A stretch of DNA of 32,091 bases from an uncultured Lachnospiraceae bacterium (GTDB lineage Bacteria; Bacillota; Clostridia; Lachnospirales; Lachnospiraceae): positions 1-32,091 of the forward strand of contig CAMQTN010000034.1 in the NCBI GenBank assembly GCA_947037115.1. The letters run 5' to 3'. Shown here piece by piece: positions 17,895 to 26,120 of the stretch (position 1 is the stretch's first letter; every line of letters begins with the position of its first letter). Below the pieces are notes generated by a model, which did no database searches, had not been told where the DNA came from, and was given only the letters and a program-made list of their open reading frames with translations. A program made the translations under genes and the position numbers.

Positions 17895-17962
17895 GCAAAA
17901 CCTCCCTGTCATTACTCAGAGCCAGCCTCGAACATGCGATGCGGTTCTGAACAGACAATATT

Positions 17963-17991
17963 ATTCTACCCTGATACCATAAAAAAAGCAA
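17963..17991 (-). promoter_or_regulatory. Promoter for the eight-gene glycan operon
   Basis: On the minus strand TTGCTT (17991-17986) is followed after exactly 17 bp by TAGAAT (17968-17963). This is a near-consensus housekeeping sigma promoter. Transcription would start near 17956 and reach the GT8 gene after about 60 bases. It is back to back with the plus-strand promoter at 18005-18033. Confidence 0.7.
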
Positions 17992-18004
17992 GGAGTCGTT
18001 CCAC

Positions 18005-18033
18005 TTGCCAAAAAAAAGAATGGGGGATAAAAT
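18005..18033 (+). promoter_or_regulatory. Promoter for the lone GT2 gene
   Basis: TTGCCA (18005-18010), 17 bp, then TAAAAT (18028-18033) gives a good housekeeping sigma promoter on the plus strand. The predicted transcript would start near 18040 with a leader of about 33 bases. AAGGAG (18061-18066) sits six bases before the ATG at 18073. Confidence 0.7.
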
Positions 18034-18072
18034 GTAAGATAAAAATATCCTGTATGGTAAAAGGAGCACGCC

Positions 18073-19086
18073 ATGTCCAATCCGTTTTTAACCGTCATTG
18101 TACCCGTATATAATGTGGAACCCTACCTCGCCCAATGTCTTGACAGCATTCTGGCCCAGACCTTCACCGACTTCGAGGTGATTCTTGTTGACGACGGCTC
18201 CACCGACGGCTCCGGCGCCCTCTGTGACAGCTATGCCGAAAAGGACGCGCGCTTTCACTGTTTTCACAAGGAAAACGGCGGACTGGTATCGGCCAGGCAG
18301 GCAGGTTTTGGGCACGCAAAGGGCGAGTACGTCGCCTTCGTGGACAGCGACGACTGGATCCACCCCGCCATGTACCAGAGAATGTGCGCCGCCGCAAAGG
18401 ATACCGGCGCGGACACGGTCTGCTGCAATTATACCGCCGTCACACCCAAAGGAGATATCCAGTGCCGCTCCGCTTTCCGGAATGGCCTGTACGAAAAGGC
18501 GAAACTGGAGGAGCAGGTCTATCCCCGTATGCTCTACTCCGGCACTTACTTTACCTACGGGATTGCTCCCAATCTGTGGAACAAACTGTTCCGGCGCAAT
18601 CTGCTTGCAGAAAATCTGTATCGCGTCCCCCTCTCTGTCAAAGTGGGGGAGGACGCCCTCGTATCCTACATCTGCCTGTTAGAATCTTCTTCCGTTTACT
18701 TTTGCGATGAATTTTTCTATTATTACAGAAGCAGCTCTTCTTCTCTCACGCACAACATGGATGAAAACCGCCTGCCGGAAAACCGGACGCTGTTCGACAC
18801 GCTCCTCAAAATTATCGACCTCTCCGTCTACCCTGACCTGGAGCGGCAGCTCGATTACTATTTCGTCTACCAGTGTCTTCTGACCTTTATCCCTGTCTTC
18901 TCCAATATGGCAGGCTCCCGCAGCCAGACCCGCCCTCTCTTCCTTGACGAGTGCGCCTGGCCGCCTGTCAAAAAGGCCTTCCGCACTGTCAGGATCCGCG
19001 ATATAAACGGCCTTCACAACAAACTGTATGCCTTCTGCATCCGCCACCGGCTCTATGGTTTGTTCCGTTTTTTCCTTACCCACTGA
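18073..19086 (+). CDS. GT2 family glycosyltransferase
   Basis: This 337-aa GT-A protein starts MSNPFLTVIVPVYNVEPYLAQCLDS, with VDDGSTDGS (39-47) and FVDSDDWIHPAM (89-100), where the DXD binds the metal and nucleotide sugar. It is close to the widespread capsule-type GT2 group (EpsJ/WfgS-like). No transmembrane helices are seen, so it acts in the cytoplasm on a membrane-bound acceptor. It is transcribed alone from its own promoter, divergent from the eight-gene operon, and its 3' end is 5 bp from the end of the convergent GT-C-like gene. The start has AAGGAG six bases upstream. Donor and acceptor are unknown. Confidence 0.93.
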   Translation: MSNPFLTVIVPVYNVEPYLAQCLDSILAQTFTDFEVILVDDGSTDGSGALCDSYAEKDARFHCFHKENGGLVSARQAGFGHAKGEYVAFVDSDDWIHPAMYQRMCAAAKDTGADTVCCNYTAVTPKGDIQCRSAFRNGLYEKAKLEEQVYPRMLYSGTYFTYGIAPNLWNKLFRRNLLAENLYRVPLSVKVGEDALVSYICLLESSSVYFCDEFFYYYRSSSSSLTHNMDENRLPENRTLFDTLLKIIDLSVYPDLERQLDYYFVYQCLLTFIPVFSNMAGSRSQTRPLFLDECAWPPVKKAFRTVRIRDINGLHNKLYAFCIRHRLYGLFRFFLTH

Positions 19087-19091
19087 ACACC

Positions 19092-20924
19092 TTAAAATCC
19101 CCGGTCCCACTCTCCTGTCTGGTAGAACTGCGCGCTGGCGTCAATCCCCTTCAGATCGTCATTCAGGGCGATCGTCCTGTCAAAGAGGTTTGTCCGGAAA
19201 AACGCCGCAAGAAGCAGGACAAACACTGCCGCAAAGGCCACAGACACAATCTCCTTCTTTCCGGGACTGGTTTTTTCCGCACGCCCGCTTTTCACTTCCC
19301 TGATTCTCTCTGCCGTTCTTTCCAAAAATGCCGCCCACTCCGCCATGCCGCAGACGGCATAGGGAACGAGGAGTATGAAATAGGGTATCGTATAGGACGC
19401 GCTGGACTCCCAGAACGTATGGAAGAGATAACCGCCCAGAAAAACCACTGCCCCTGCCAGTTCGTAGAGATTGCCGCTCCGCCGCCTGAGAACAAGAAAC
19501 AGCAGCACGCCAAGCAGAATGACCGTCTGCATGTAGTTGAGGAAAACGGACAGCCGCACACTCCCCCTTCCCTCAATCAGACTGCTTAACCACAACGGCA
19601 TGTCCGCATCCGATTTTCTTCCCCGGGTGCGGTCCAGACAGATAAAAGTGGGATCATTCCACTGGAAGGCCGTCTTTCTCGCCAGAAAGGGCAGCCCTTC
19701 ATCCAACGGATTTTCTGACATCCGTGTCATGATTTTACCCAGATCCTCCAGACACGCTTCCGTCACTTTCTCCGTGTCATAGTCATTCGCGGTATACACC
19801 TCGCTGTTGTAACCATTGTAACCTCCCGGTCCCAGCGGCGCCTCCTGCATCCCCATAACCACCCAGGATAGCATCACTTCGCCCTCTCCCAGCTCCCGCC
19901 CCGTGATCCGCTCCACCAGGCAGTTGCTAAGCTGTGTGCAGAGCGCCACACTCAGCCCCATGCATACAATGAAAAGAAGCGAAACGCCCCCTTTGACCCA
20001 CTGCCTTTTTTGCGAGAAGAAAAACTGCTCTGCCGCGTCATAGACAAGGAAACAGGCAATCGCAATCAGATAAATCAGGCAATTCATCTTAACCACCGTG
20101 GCAAGCCCCATACACAGAGAAGCCGCCGCGATGTAACGGTAACGTCTTGTCAGGAGATAGCGCCCGGAAAAATAAACCGCGCCAAGAGACAGCGCCATAC
20201 CCGGCAGGATGCCATAGAGATATGTCACATAAAAGGAAAGCGGCACCCAGACAAGCACGCCCAGATACACCGCCGTCTGCCGTCCTTTTGCCTCTTCCTT
20301 TCCTCCCAGAGAGGAAAAAAGGACAAACATTTTCACAAGCAGGCCGTAGATCACAGCCAGACAGATCACATTCACCAGTTGGAGACCGACAAAGTTGTCC
20401 ACACCGAAGAGAAAGCTCAGGAGATAGAAAAACAGAACGATGCCCGACTGAAAGGGATATTTGAACAGGTATTCCTCCACCTCAAAGGCTGAAAAATCCC
20501 CCTGCCGCCACTGCATGGCGGCTGCAAACACTTTGGCCGGGTCGGAAGACGGATGCAGTTTTGTCATAAGCACATAAGCGGTTCCCAAAACCAGCGTAAG
20601 AAGAGTCAGCCCCCAAAAAAACACCTCTCTGTGCCGGACCAAAACGCCTTCACGCCTCTCCATTCCCCCGAGCCCCTTAAGCGTTCTCACCGTCTGCCTC
20701 CCGATCAGGAGCACTGCCGTCGCCGCCAAAAAAACAAGCAGATGCCGCAGGGGACTGTCCGCTATGTTAAAAGTCCGCTCCTGACCGCTTCCGTCCGCAA
20801 GAATCAGCCTGCCCACAAAGCTTGTGCTGAAAATGCTGTGCAGAAACAGCACAAATACCACCCCCGCAAGCAGCAGGCGCAGCACAGCGTTTACGATTCT
20901 GTAAAACAAATGATTTTGATTCAT
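19092..20924 (-). CDS. Polytopic membrane protein, GT-C-like
   Basis: This protein of about 610 aa has roughly a dozen hydrophobic segments. Two helices and a long first segment come before a loop with LHPSSDPAKVFAAA (Asp128), followed by GDFSAFEVEEYLFKYPFQSG. An acidic residue in an early external loop and a many-helix body suggest a GT-C glycosyltransferase using a lipid-linked sugar, but I do not recognise a precise family. I use the ATG at 20924 because GGAGG lies about 10 bases before it. The longer reading from 20963 would overlap the upstream gene's stop. It is 20 bp downstream of a GT39-like gene in the same unit and its end almost touches the convergent GT2 gene. Confidence 0.82.
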   Translation of the reverse strand: MNQNHLFYRIVNAVLRLLLAGVVFVLFLHSIFSTSFVGRLILADGSGQERTFNIADSPLRHLLVFLAATAVLLIGRQTVRTLKGLGGMERREGVLVRHREVFFWGLTLLTLVLGTAYVLMTKLHPSSDPAKVFAAAMQWRQGDFSAFEVEEYLFKYPFQSGIVLFFYLLSFLFGVDNFVGLQLVNVICLAVIYGLLVKMFVLFSSLGGKEEAKGRQTAVYLGVLVWVPLSFYVTYLYGILPGMALSLGAVYFSGRYLLTRRYRYIAAASLCMGLATVVKMNCLIYLIAIACFLVYDAAEQFFFSQKRQWVKGGVSLLFIVCMGLSVALCTQLSNCLVERITGRELGEGEVMLSWVVMGMQEAPLGPGGYNGYNSEVYTANDYDTEKVTEACLEDLGKIMTRMSENPLDEGLPFLARKTAFQWNDPTFICLDRTRGRKSDADMPLWLSSLIEGRGSVRLSVFLNYMQTVILLGVLLFLVLRRRSGNLYELAGAVVFLGGYLFHTFWESSASYTIPYFILLVPYAVCGMAEWAAFLERTAERIREVKSGRAEKTSPGKKEIVSVAFAAVFVLLLAAFFRTNLFDRTIALNDDLKGIDASAQFYQTGEWDRGF

Positions 20925-20944
20925 AGATCCTGCCTCCACAAAAC

Positions 20945-22489
20945 TCAATACGGGCGTTCCCATATTTCTATCCCATTGACATCCGCATCCTGCACCTTTT
21001 CATAGTGTGTTTCCAAAAATTCCTTCAGCTCATCATCCATTCCCATGTGGATTCTGAGGCAGTAAATTTTCCCAAAGGCAGCCAGTTCTTCTTCGGATAC
21101 CTGCGTATAGTTTTTATAAAACCGGGTTTCCTCCCTGCAGTGGACTCCACTGTCTATTATATTCCGCGGCGGTTCATACCCTCTTTTCTCAAAATAGTAG
21201 GCAATAAAGCCGTCCAGCACACAGTATTCATTGGAAGCCAGAAACAGCGTGTCCTCCTCCCAGATGCCTTTATCCGCAATCAGATCATCCGCCGCCTGAC
21301 GATACTGCTCGAAGGGCTTGCGAATGGCAATATACTGATCCCGGTAACATACGAGGAAGGCCGCCGCCATCACCAGCGCGGCCGCTCCCCTGACAGCCCA
21401 GGCCCCGCCCTTCCATAAAAGCGAAGCGTTCCCTTCCTGTCTGTTTCGCATTTTATCCGCCCCATCCAGGATATAGTCCACGCCAAAGGCAGTGACTGCC
21501 AGAATATGCGGCTGTATCACCGTAAAATACTTTTCCACAAACAGGGAGCTCTCCGGCCGGATATACCTGCTGAACACAAAGACGATGCCGATCTCCCATC
21601 CGATCGCCGCCACACAGAGCGCTGTCAAAAACACTTTCTTCTTTTCTTCCGAATCCGGCTGTCCCGCCTGCCGCAGAGCCCACAGGATAAGCCCCGCCCC
21701 TGTCAGCATACACAGATACCATAAGATTCGGTTTCCGCTCAGATAAAACAGGACCGTCCAGACCATATCCTTAAAGACCGGCGGATTCCCCCAGTATTGT
21801 GCAATCACCGCATATTTATAATAGAGGGACGATATCAGCCAGGGAAGCGCAAAAACGCCTGCCGGCACATAACACAGCAGATGTTTCCAGGACTGTTTCC
21901 GTCTGGCAATCAGCGCCAAATCGGCCAGACCGTAAAGGGCGAGCAGAATATAGGCAAACCAGTGCACCCATAAAAAGAACACCATGACACATCCGCAGCG
22001 GATCATATGCCGCCTGTCCTGATGCATGGTTTTCCCGATATACGTGTACAGCACAAGCGTTGAGAGGAAAAAAGCAAGCCCGTAACAGCGCACCTCCCAG
22101 GCGGCCTGCCATATCAGAGTTCCGGATGAAACGCCAAGACACAGGGCGATAAATCCCGCCCTCTTTCCTTTCAGCTTCTCTACAGACATGGCCAGCACCA
22201 CAATCCCCGCCAGAGAAAACAGTATGGAAGGAATCAGCAGAAACTTTTCCCCGTAGGGCATCATTCTGTATACCGGGTATAGAACAAAAGAATAAAGCGG
22301 CAGGTTACTCTCCCTGTGCCAGTAAGTTTCCATAAGCTCCCGAAACCCGATTCCCTGCCTGACAAAGCCGACCGACGACAATTCATCCGCCCAAAGCGAC
22401 TGGCAGTTTCCATTCATAAAAGCAAAAATTCCCATCCATAACAGTAAAACAATGGCGGGAATCCAATACTTGTTCTCTATTTTTTTCAT
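20945..22489 (-). CDS. GT39/ArnT-like membrane glycosyltransferase
   Basis: This protein of about 514 aa begins MKKIENKYW, then a first transmembrane helix. [10 protein letters not shown] (31-40) places the Asp-Glu pair (35-36) at the start of the first external loop, the hallmark of PMT/ArnT (GT39, PMT_2) enzymes. About ten further helices and a C-terminal soluble region of about 110 aa follow. Such enzymes transfer a sugar from a polyprenyl-phosphate carrier on the outer face of the membrane. The start at 22489 excludes 43 upstream residues that would run into the promoter region; an AAAGGAA lies about 12 bases upstream. It is first in its unit behind the promoter at 22539-22567. Confidence 0.9.
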   Translation of the reverse strand: MKKIENKYWIPAIVLLLWMGIFAFMNGNCQSLWADELSSVGFVRQGIGFRELMETYWHRESNLPLYSFVLYPVYRMMPYGEKFLLIPSILFSLAGIVVLAMSVEKLKGKRAGFIALCLGVSSGTLIWQAAWEVRCYGLAFFLSTLVLYTYIGKTMHQDRRHMIRCGCVMVFFLWVHWFAYILLALYGLADLALIARRKQSWKHLLCYVPAGVFALPWLISSLYYKYAVIAQYWGNPPVFKDMVWTVLFYLSGNRILWYLCMLTGAGLILWALRQAGQPDSEEKKKVFLTALCVAAIGWEIGIVFVFSRYIRPESSLFVEKYFTVIQPHILAVTAFGVDYILDGADKMRNRQEGNASLLWKGGAWAVRGAAALVMAAAFLVCYRDQYIAIRKPFEQYRQAADDLIADKGIWEEDTLFLASNEYCVLDGFIAYYFEKRGYEPPRNIIDSGVHCREETRFYKNYTQVSEEELAAFGKIYCLRIHMGMDDELKEFLETHYEKVQDADVNGIEIWERPY

Positions 22490-22538
22490 GCGCTGACAAA
22501 TTCCTTTCCAGACTCTCCCTTTTTGCAGTATAGATATG

Positions 22539-22567
22539 ATTATAGCTACATGGGGTAGAATTTGCAA
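22539..22567 (-). promoter_or_regulatory. Promoter for the GT39/GT-C membrane protein unit
   Basis: On the minus strand TTGCAA (22567-22562), 17 bp, then a perfect TATAAT (22544-22539). This is the best promoter in the window. Transcription would begin near 22532, giving a leader of about 43 bases before the ATG at 22489. The divergent XRE-type regulator gene and its repeated motifs lie just upstream of this promoter. Confidence 0.75.
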
Positions 22568-22602
22568 GGAGGAAACAAAGAAATTCCCTGCCCTTATACA
22601 AT

Positions 22603-22694
22603 AATTTGTTGTATGCAATCCACTTTCTTTTCTCTTTATGGTTTCTCCTCTACCACTTTTTGTTGTGTGTTAGCATGTAGGACAACAAATTTGT
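22603..22694. repeat. Repeated TTTGTTGT motifs, possible regulator operators
   Basis: TTTGTTGT occurs three times between the GT39 promoter and the XRE gene: 22605-22612 and 22659-22666 on the plus strand, and inverted as ACAACAAA at 22682-22689. The first and last extend to an exact 10-bp inverted pair (AATTTGTTGT at 22603-22612, ACAACAAATT at 22682-22691). The last also overlaps a 10-bp palindrome ACAAATTTGT (22685-22694). Spaced repeats in front of a helix-turn-helix gene suggest autoregulation and control of the divergent unit; this is inferred. Confidence 0.45.
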
Positions 22695-22727
22695 CAAAAC
22701 TACTTGGAAGAAGGGAGTCCTGTAAGT

Positions 22728-23072
22728 ATGAAGGAACTGCGCATGGTCATCAGGGATTTGCGGGAAGACAGCGATATCAAGCAAAAGACAGTCGCTGAAT
22801 ATCTGGGTGTGTCACAGCAGACCTACTCCAACTACGAAAACGGCCACCGTGAGATTCCCATCTGGGTCGTAGTCAAACTCTCGAAATACTATAAAGTCAG
22901 CACTGATTATCTGCTGGGCGCAGATACCGGTTATCTCGGAAATACCAACCTGAACGGAAAATATCTGGGAGACACCACCATGCACGACGTAGTTTATGAT
23001 CTCCAAAAACTGAACGTCAAAGACCGGCGCGATCTGTTGAAATATATTAAATTCCTGAAAAACACGGACTGA
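22728..23072 (+). CDS. XRE family helix-turn-helix transcriptional regulator
   Basis: This 114-aa protein has an N-terminal Cro/CI-type HTH: LREDSDIKQKTVAEYLGVSQQTYSNYENGHREIP (about 11-44), with the usual YKVSTDYLLG end (55-64). The C-terminal 45 residues are short and charged, with no recognisable ligand domain. I chose the ATG at 22728 (AAGGGAG about 10 bases upstream) over a TTG at 22704. It stands alone, divergent from the GT39 unit, and is the only regulator in the window. It is therefore the best candidate to control the surrounding surface-glycan genes, by analogy with XRE-like regulators in other polysaccharide loci. The target is inferred from position only. Confidence 0.93.
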   Translation: MKELRMVIRDLREDSDIKQKTVAEYLGVSQQTYSNYENGHREIPIWVVVKLSKYYKVSTDYLLGADTGYLGNTNLNGKYLGDTTMHDVVYDLQKLNVKDRRDLLKYIKFLKNTD

Positions 23073-23089
23073 CCTGCCTGCCACGCAAA

Positions 23090-23116
23090 AACCGACAGCC
23101 GGTCCGGCCGTCGGTT
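23090..23116. terminator. Bidirectional terminator-like hairpin between XRE and LRR genes
   Basis: AACCGAC (23090-23096) pairs with GTCGGTT (23110-23116), with a further GCCGG/CCGGC pairing inside, giving a GC-rich hairpin between convergent gene ends (23072 and 23132). Read on the minus strand it is followed by TTTT, so it fits best as terminator of the LRR gene. The plus-strand side has only a weaker T-rich stretch beginning about 8 bases later. Confidence 0.7.
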
Positions 23117-23131
23117 GACAGACATTTTCTC

Positions 23132-23899
23132 TTATTCTTCGGGCGCAGTCTCCTCAAACGTCAGCCCGTTTTTCTCTGCATAGGCTTGTGCTTCGCCTCC
23201 CTTTTTTGCCATAATTACAAGCTTTTGCGCCTCATCTGCACCCGGAAAAGCATTCGCCCCGATGGAAGTCAGCCCATCCGAATCCTCACTTTTAAAACAG
23301 ACCTTCTGCAGCTTTGAGTCGCCCTTAAAAGCGCCGTCTCCAATAACCGTCACCGACTTCGGAAGCGCAATCTGGGTCATAGCCGTACAGTCCCGGAAGG
23401 CATCCTTCTCTATTGTCTTTACCGTAGAGGGCAGATATACGCTTTTCAAGGCTGTACATCCCTTGAAACTTTCCGCCTTAACCGTAGTCACCCCGGCAGG
23501 CAGCTTCACATAAGTGACCTGCGTATTGCCCCCAAAAAGATCCGCCGCGATGGATGTATACTTTTCTCCCCCCTCCGGCTGCTGCAATTCCACGGTGCCC
23601 TCAAAGTTGTTTGCCTCCAATACCGCATTTCCTTCCTTGTCGGTCTTCTTCACTTTGACGTCTCTCAGCACACCCTTCTCAACCTCATAGACATACTGTC
23701 TGGAAGCATTTGCATCATAAGTCACCCGCATACCTGTGCCGTCCGTAAAACTGACAATCCTGCTCACATAAGCATTCGTCTCCGTCTCTTCTTTTGCCGC
23801 AGCTTCCACTCCCTGCTCCGCCGCAAAAACCGTCACGCCATTTGCACCTGCCGCCAGGCCAAATGCCCACAACAATGCGAATACCTCTGTCTTTCTCAT
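23132..23899 (-). CDS. Small secreted leucine-rich-repeat protein (BspA-like, LRR_5)
   Basis: This 255-aa protein has a signal-peptide-like N-terminus ending TVFAAEQ, with likely cleavage near residues 26-27. A variable region of about 75 aa follows, then four LRR_5/BspA-type repeats of about 22-25 aa (around 115-230), each built as AFxxCxxLxxVxLPxxVxxI: FKGCTALKSVYLPSTV, FRDCTAMTQIALPKSV and so on. The last 25 residues end in charged EETAPEE. I see no LPXTG, SLH or other anchor, so it may be released or held by other contacts. BspA-like repeats mediate adhesion to host or matrix proteins in some bacteria; the role here is not known. It has its own promoter and a long leader, and AGGTGA lies before the ATG. 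Confidence 0.88.
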   Translation of the reverse strand: MRKTEVFALLWAFGLAAGANGVTVFAAEQGVEAAAKEETETNAYVSRIVSFTDGTGMRVTYDANASRQYVYEVEKGVLRDVKVKKTDKEGNAVLEANNFEGTVELQQPEGGEKYTSIAADLFGGNTQVTYVKLPAGVTTVKAESFKGCTALKSVYLPSTVKTIEKDAFRDCTAMTQIALPKSVTVIGDGAFKGDSKLQKVCFKSEDSDGLTSIGANAFPGADEAQKLVIMAKKGGEAQAYAEKNGLTFEETAPEE

Positions 23900-24062
23900 T
23901 CCTATCTCACCTTTTCCCCTGCGTACTTTACGTGTCTTCAGCTTACATTTAAAAACATGCTTTCAGGGCAATTGATCTGGCAGGCCAAACACCGAAGAAA
24001 CAGGAAATGTTTTCGAGTCCGGCCTTAAGTAGTTGCCATAATAAATCATTATGTTACCCTGT
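23900..24062 (-). promoter_or_regulatory. Long structured 5' leader of the LRR gene
   Basis: The promoter at 24070-24098 predicts a leader of about 160 bases. Read on the minus strand, GGCAA (24037-24033) can pair with TTGCC (23971-23967), and AGGCC (24025-24021) with GGCCT (23986-23982). Inside these, CGAA/TTCG and AACA/TGTT form a hairpin (24015-23993) with a two-base bulge. A separate hairpin, CATAAT/ATTATG, lies at 24053-24037. Nested stems with internal loops could be a riboswitch or other cis-acting RNA. I do not recognise a known class, and I see no clear terminator or hidden ribosome site. Confidence 0.4.
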
Positions 24063-24069
24063 GATCATG

Positions 24070-24098
24070 ATTATAACACCCGTAATTATATTATGCAA
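24070..24098 (-). promoter_or_regulatory. Promoter for the LRR gene
   Basis: On the minus strand TTGCAT (24098-24093), 17 bp, then TATAAT (24075-24070). This near-consensus promoter lies about 170 bases before the LRR start codon. Confidence 0.65.
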
Positions 24099-24114
24099 GA
24101 GAAAATTCCACAAT

Positions 24115-24146
24115 ATCTTGTGATTTTTTCCTTTTTTCCACAAGAT
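24115..24146 (-). terminator. Possible terminator hairpin after the CDP-sugar/VTC operon
   Basis: ATCTTGTG (24115-24122) and CACAAGAT (24139-24146) form an exact 8-bp inverted repeat with a 16-base loop. It starts right after the TGA of the 647-aa membrane protein. The stem is AT-rich and lacks a clean T-tract downstream on the minus strand, so termination is only partly supported. It could instead be a processing or protein-binding site. Confidence 0.4.
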
Positions 24147-26090
24147 TCAGTTTTCTAAAAGGTATTCCTTCCTGGAAAACTCCGTCACCCGGCCGTAGGT
24201 CCGCCCGCCGATCTCCACCTCCTCCTCCGGAAGCGCTCCAAACCAGATAATGCAGTCCGGCACAAAGGCTGCATCCACATAACCGGCCGTTTCGTTATCC
24301 ACAAGAATATGCTCCAGACGGCATCCGTCCAGCATCGCCCAGAACGGATATTCAAAGTCATCCGCTTTCTTCAGATACAGTCCCACATTTTCGTACCCCT
24401 GCGACTTGATCTCATCCGTCAGGGCCGCATAGGGCGCCATCTCATCCCATCTGCCCGCAAAATAGCTGTAGGGCCTGGTGCGCGCATGCTCCTTCCAGAT
24501 CTTGTAGTGGTAGCGTGAGAGACTTAAGAGCTCCATCACACACAGAAAGCTCACCGTGCCCACAATGCCCCACCGGAGAGGGCCCGACTTCTCCCCCTTC
24601 GTCTCCGTCTGCACAACTGCCGCAATCACCGGACACAGGAGAGCCAGGTAAGAAATCATGTATCTGCTCACAAAGGGCTCCCACCGGAGTACCGTACAGA
24701 AAGCCACAAAAGAAACCGCAGCCGCCGCCACATATCCCCTGCTGCACCCTTCCCACTGCGTCTTTCCAAACCGCAGGAGCACCCACAGGATGCAGAAAAT
24801 AAAAAGCCAGAGTACAACAGGATTGACCGCCGTGTCACAGCCATAGTCGCCGGCCTCATGGAGACCGTACTCTCTCCCCGCCTCCGAAATCGCCTCCGCA
24901 TCCAGCTCCACCCCCAGAAGTGCGGCCGCTTTCACGGCAAACACGGCAAAAATTTCATGCCCGTCCCTCACAAGCGGCGTGGGCATATTGAAAGAAAAAT
25001 TTTTTAACATGTTAATAAAAAGATAAGAAGGCTGCACTGTCGCCACCAACTGCTGCGCGCCTGCGCTGGGACTGGCATACGCGCCAAAACTTTTAAAATT
25101 CCGCAGGATCTCAGGCGTCATGGGCAGCGCCACACAAGGCAGCGCACAGAAGAATATTCCCGCCAGGTCACGCACCCTGTCCTTTCTCCTGACACAGACA
25201 ACAAGCAGCCACAGGGCAAAGACCACCATCCCCACGCAGACGGAAGGTTTTGACAGATAGCCCCACGCCACACACAAACCCATGGTTCCCACTCTGCAGA
25301 CAGTAGTCCTGTCAAACCGCATGGGCTTTTCCTGATCCGTATACTCCAGCAGCCGGTACACAAAAAACAGGAGCCAGACCGCCGCAAAATTATCCACCTG
25401 CGTGGTCAGTGCTTCCGCGAAGGCAATGGGCATGGACATGTAAAGAAGTGCCGCCAGAAAACGGAAGCGCCTGTCGCAGGAAAGCTTACCGGCAATAGCC
25501 GCTACCATAACCGCACAGGTCAGGTAGGACGTCCCCTGTAACAGATTGAAAAACAGGTCATGCCCCCTGCACAGAATATAGACATGCAGATTGACAAACT
25601 CCCCTAACACCGGACTGGATATCTGCCTGATCGAATTTGTCGCAAAGTGCGCCACCGAACGGTTCTGCGCCCAATGGGCAATCCTCGGCAGATGATAGGT
25701 CATGGAATCCCAGTTATAGGGCGTGGTAATCAGGGACAGCGCCAGAACAACCGCGCCGGTTACAAGAAGAATGCCGTAACAGGGCGCTTCCCTGAGCGCC
25801 TGTCTTCCGGCTGCCCACGCTCCCTCTATGGCAGACTTTACAGAAAGCCCCGACCGCCTCCATTGCACTGCCAGCAGAAACAAAAGCAGCACGTCCAGCA
25901 GCCCCCAGGATGCAAACAGGAACCGAAACCGCAGGGCATGCAGGACGGACAGCCCCTCCGTCAGCGCAAAAAGAAAAAGCATCCACAGACAACAGGCCTC
26001 CATATAAGAGCCAAGGCCTGTGTCTTTTATGCTTTTCCGCTTTTTATAAATATGAATATTTCCATACAACGCCGCTATCGCAAACAGCAT
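24147..26090 (-). CDS. GT39-like polytopic membrane glycosyltransferase
   Basis: This 647-aa protein has about a dozen transmembrane helices. The first external loop of the core contains TTPYNWDSMTYHLPRIAHWAQN (about 122-143, Asp128), a signature seen in PMT_2/GT39-like proteins of unknown specificity. A soluble C-terminal region of about 110 aa follows. AAAGGAA lies about six bases before the ATG at 26090. It is the last gene of the right-hand operon, 30 bp after DUF4956. The placement suggests it transfers the dideoxy sugar (or another lipid-linked sugar) outside the membrane; this is inferred. It shares the Asp-Tyr-His loop pattern with the frameshifted gene at 10039-11652. Confidence 0.87.
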   Translation of the reverse strand: MLFAIAALYGNIHIYKKRKSIKDTGLGSYMEACCLWMLFLFALTEGLSVLHALRFRFLFASWGLLDVLLLFLLAVQWRRSGLSVKSAIEGAWAAGRQALREAPCYGILLVTGAVVLALSLITTPYNWDSMTYHLPRIAHWAQNRSVAHFATNSIRQISSPVLGEFVNLHVYILCRGHDLFFNLLQGTSYLTCAVMVAAIAGKLSCDRRFRFLAALLYMSMPIAFAEALTTQVDNFAAVWLLFFVYRLLEYTDQEKPMRFDRTTVCRVGTMGLCVAWGYLSKPSVCVGMVVFALWLLVVCVRRKDRVRDLAGIFFCALPCVALPMTPEILRNFKSFGAYASPSAGAQQLVATVQPSYLFINMLKNFSFNMPTPLVRDGHEIFAVFAVKAAALLGVELDAEAISEAGREYGLHEAGDYGCDTAVNPVVLWLFIFCILWVLLRFGKTQWEGCSRGYVAAAAVSFVAFCTVLRWEPFVSRYMISYLALLCPVIAAVVQTETKGEKSGPLRWGIVGTVSFLCVMELLSLSRYHYKIWKEHARTRPYSYFAGRWDEMAPYAALTDEIKSQGYENVGLYLKKADDFEYPFWAMLDGCRLEHILVDNETAGYVDAAFVPDCIIWFGALPEEEVEIGGRTYGRVTEFSRKEYLLEN

Positions 26091-26120
26091 ACAAATTCCT
26101 TTCTTTTCACATCCATGCAG

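Noticed and set aside
17895..17912. ATG start at 17912 for the GT8 gene
   Set aside because: The GGGAGG site falls inside this extension and is correctly spaced for the GTG at 17894.
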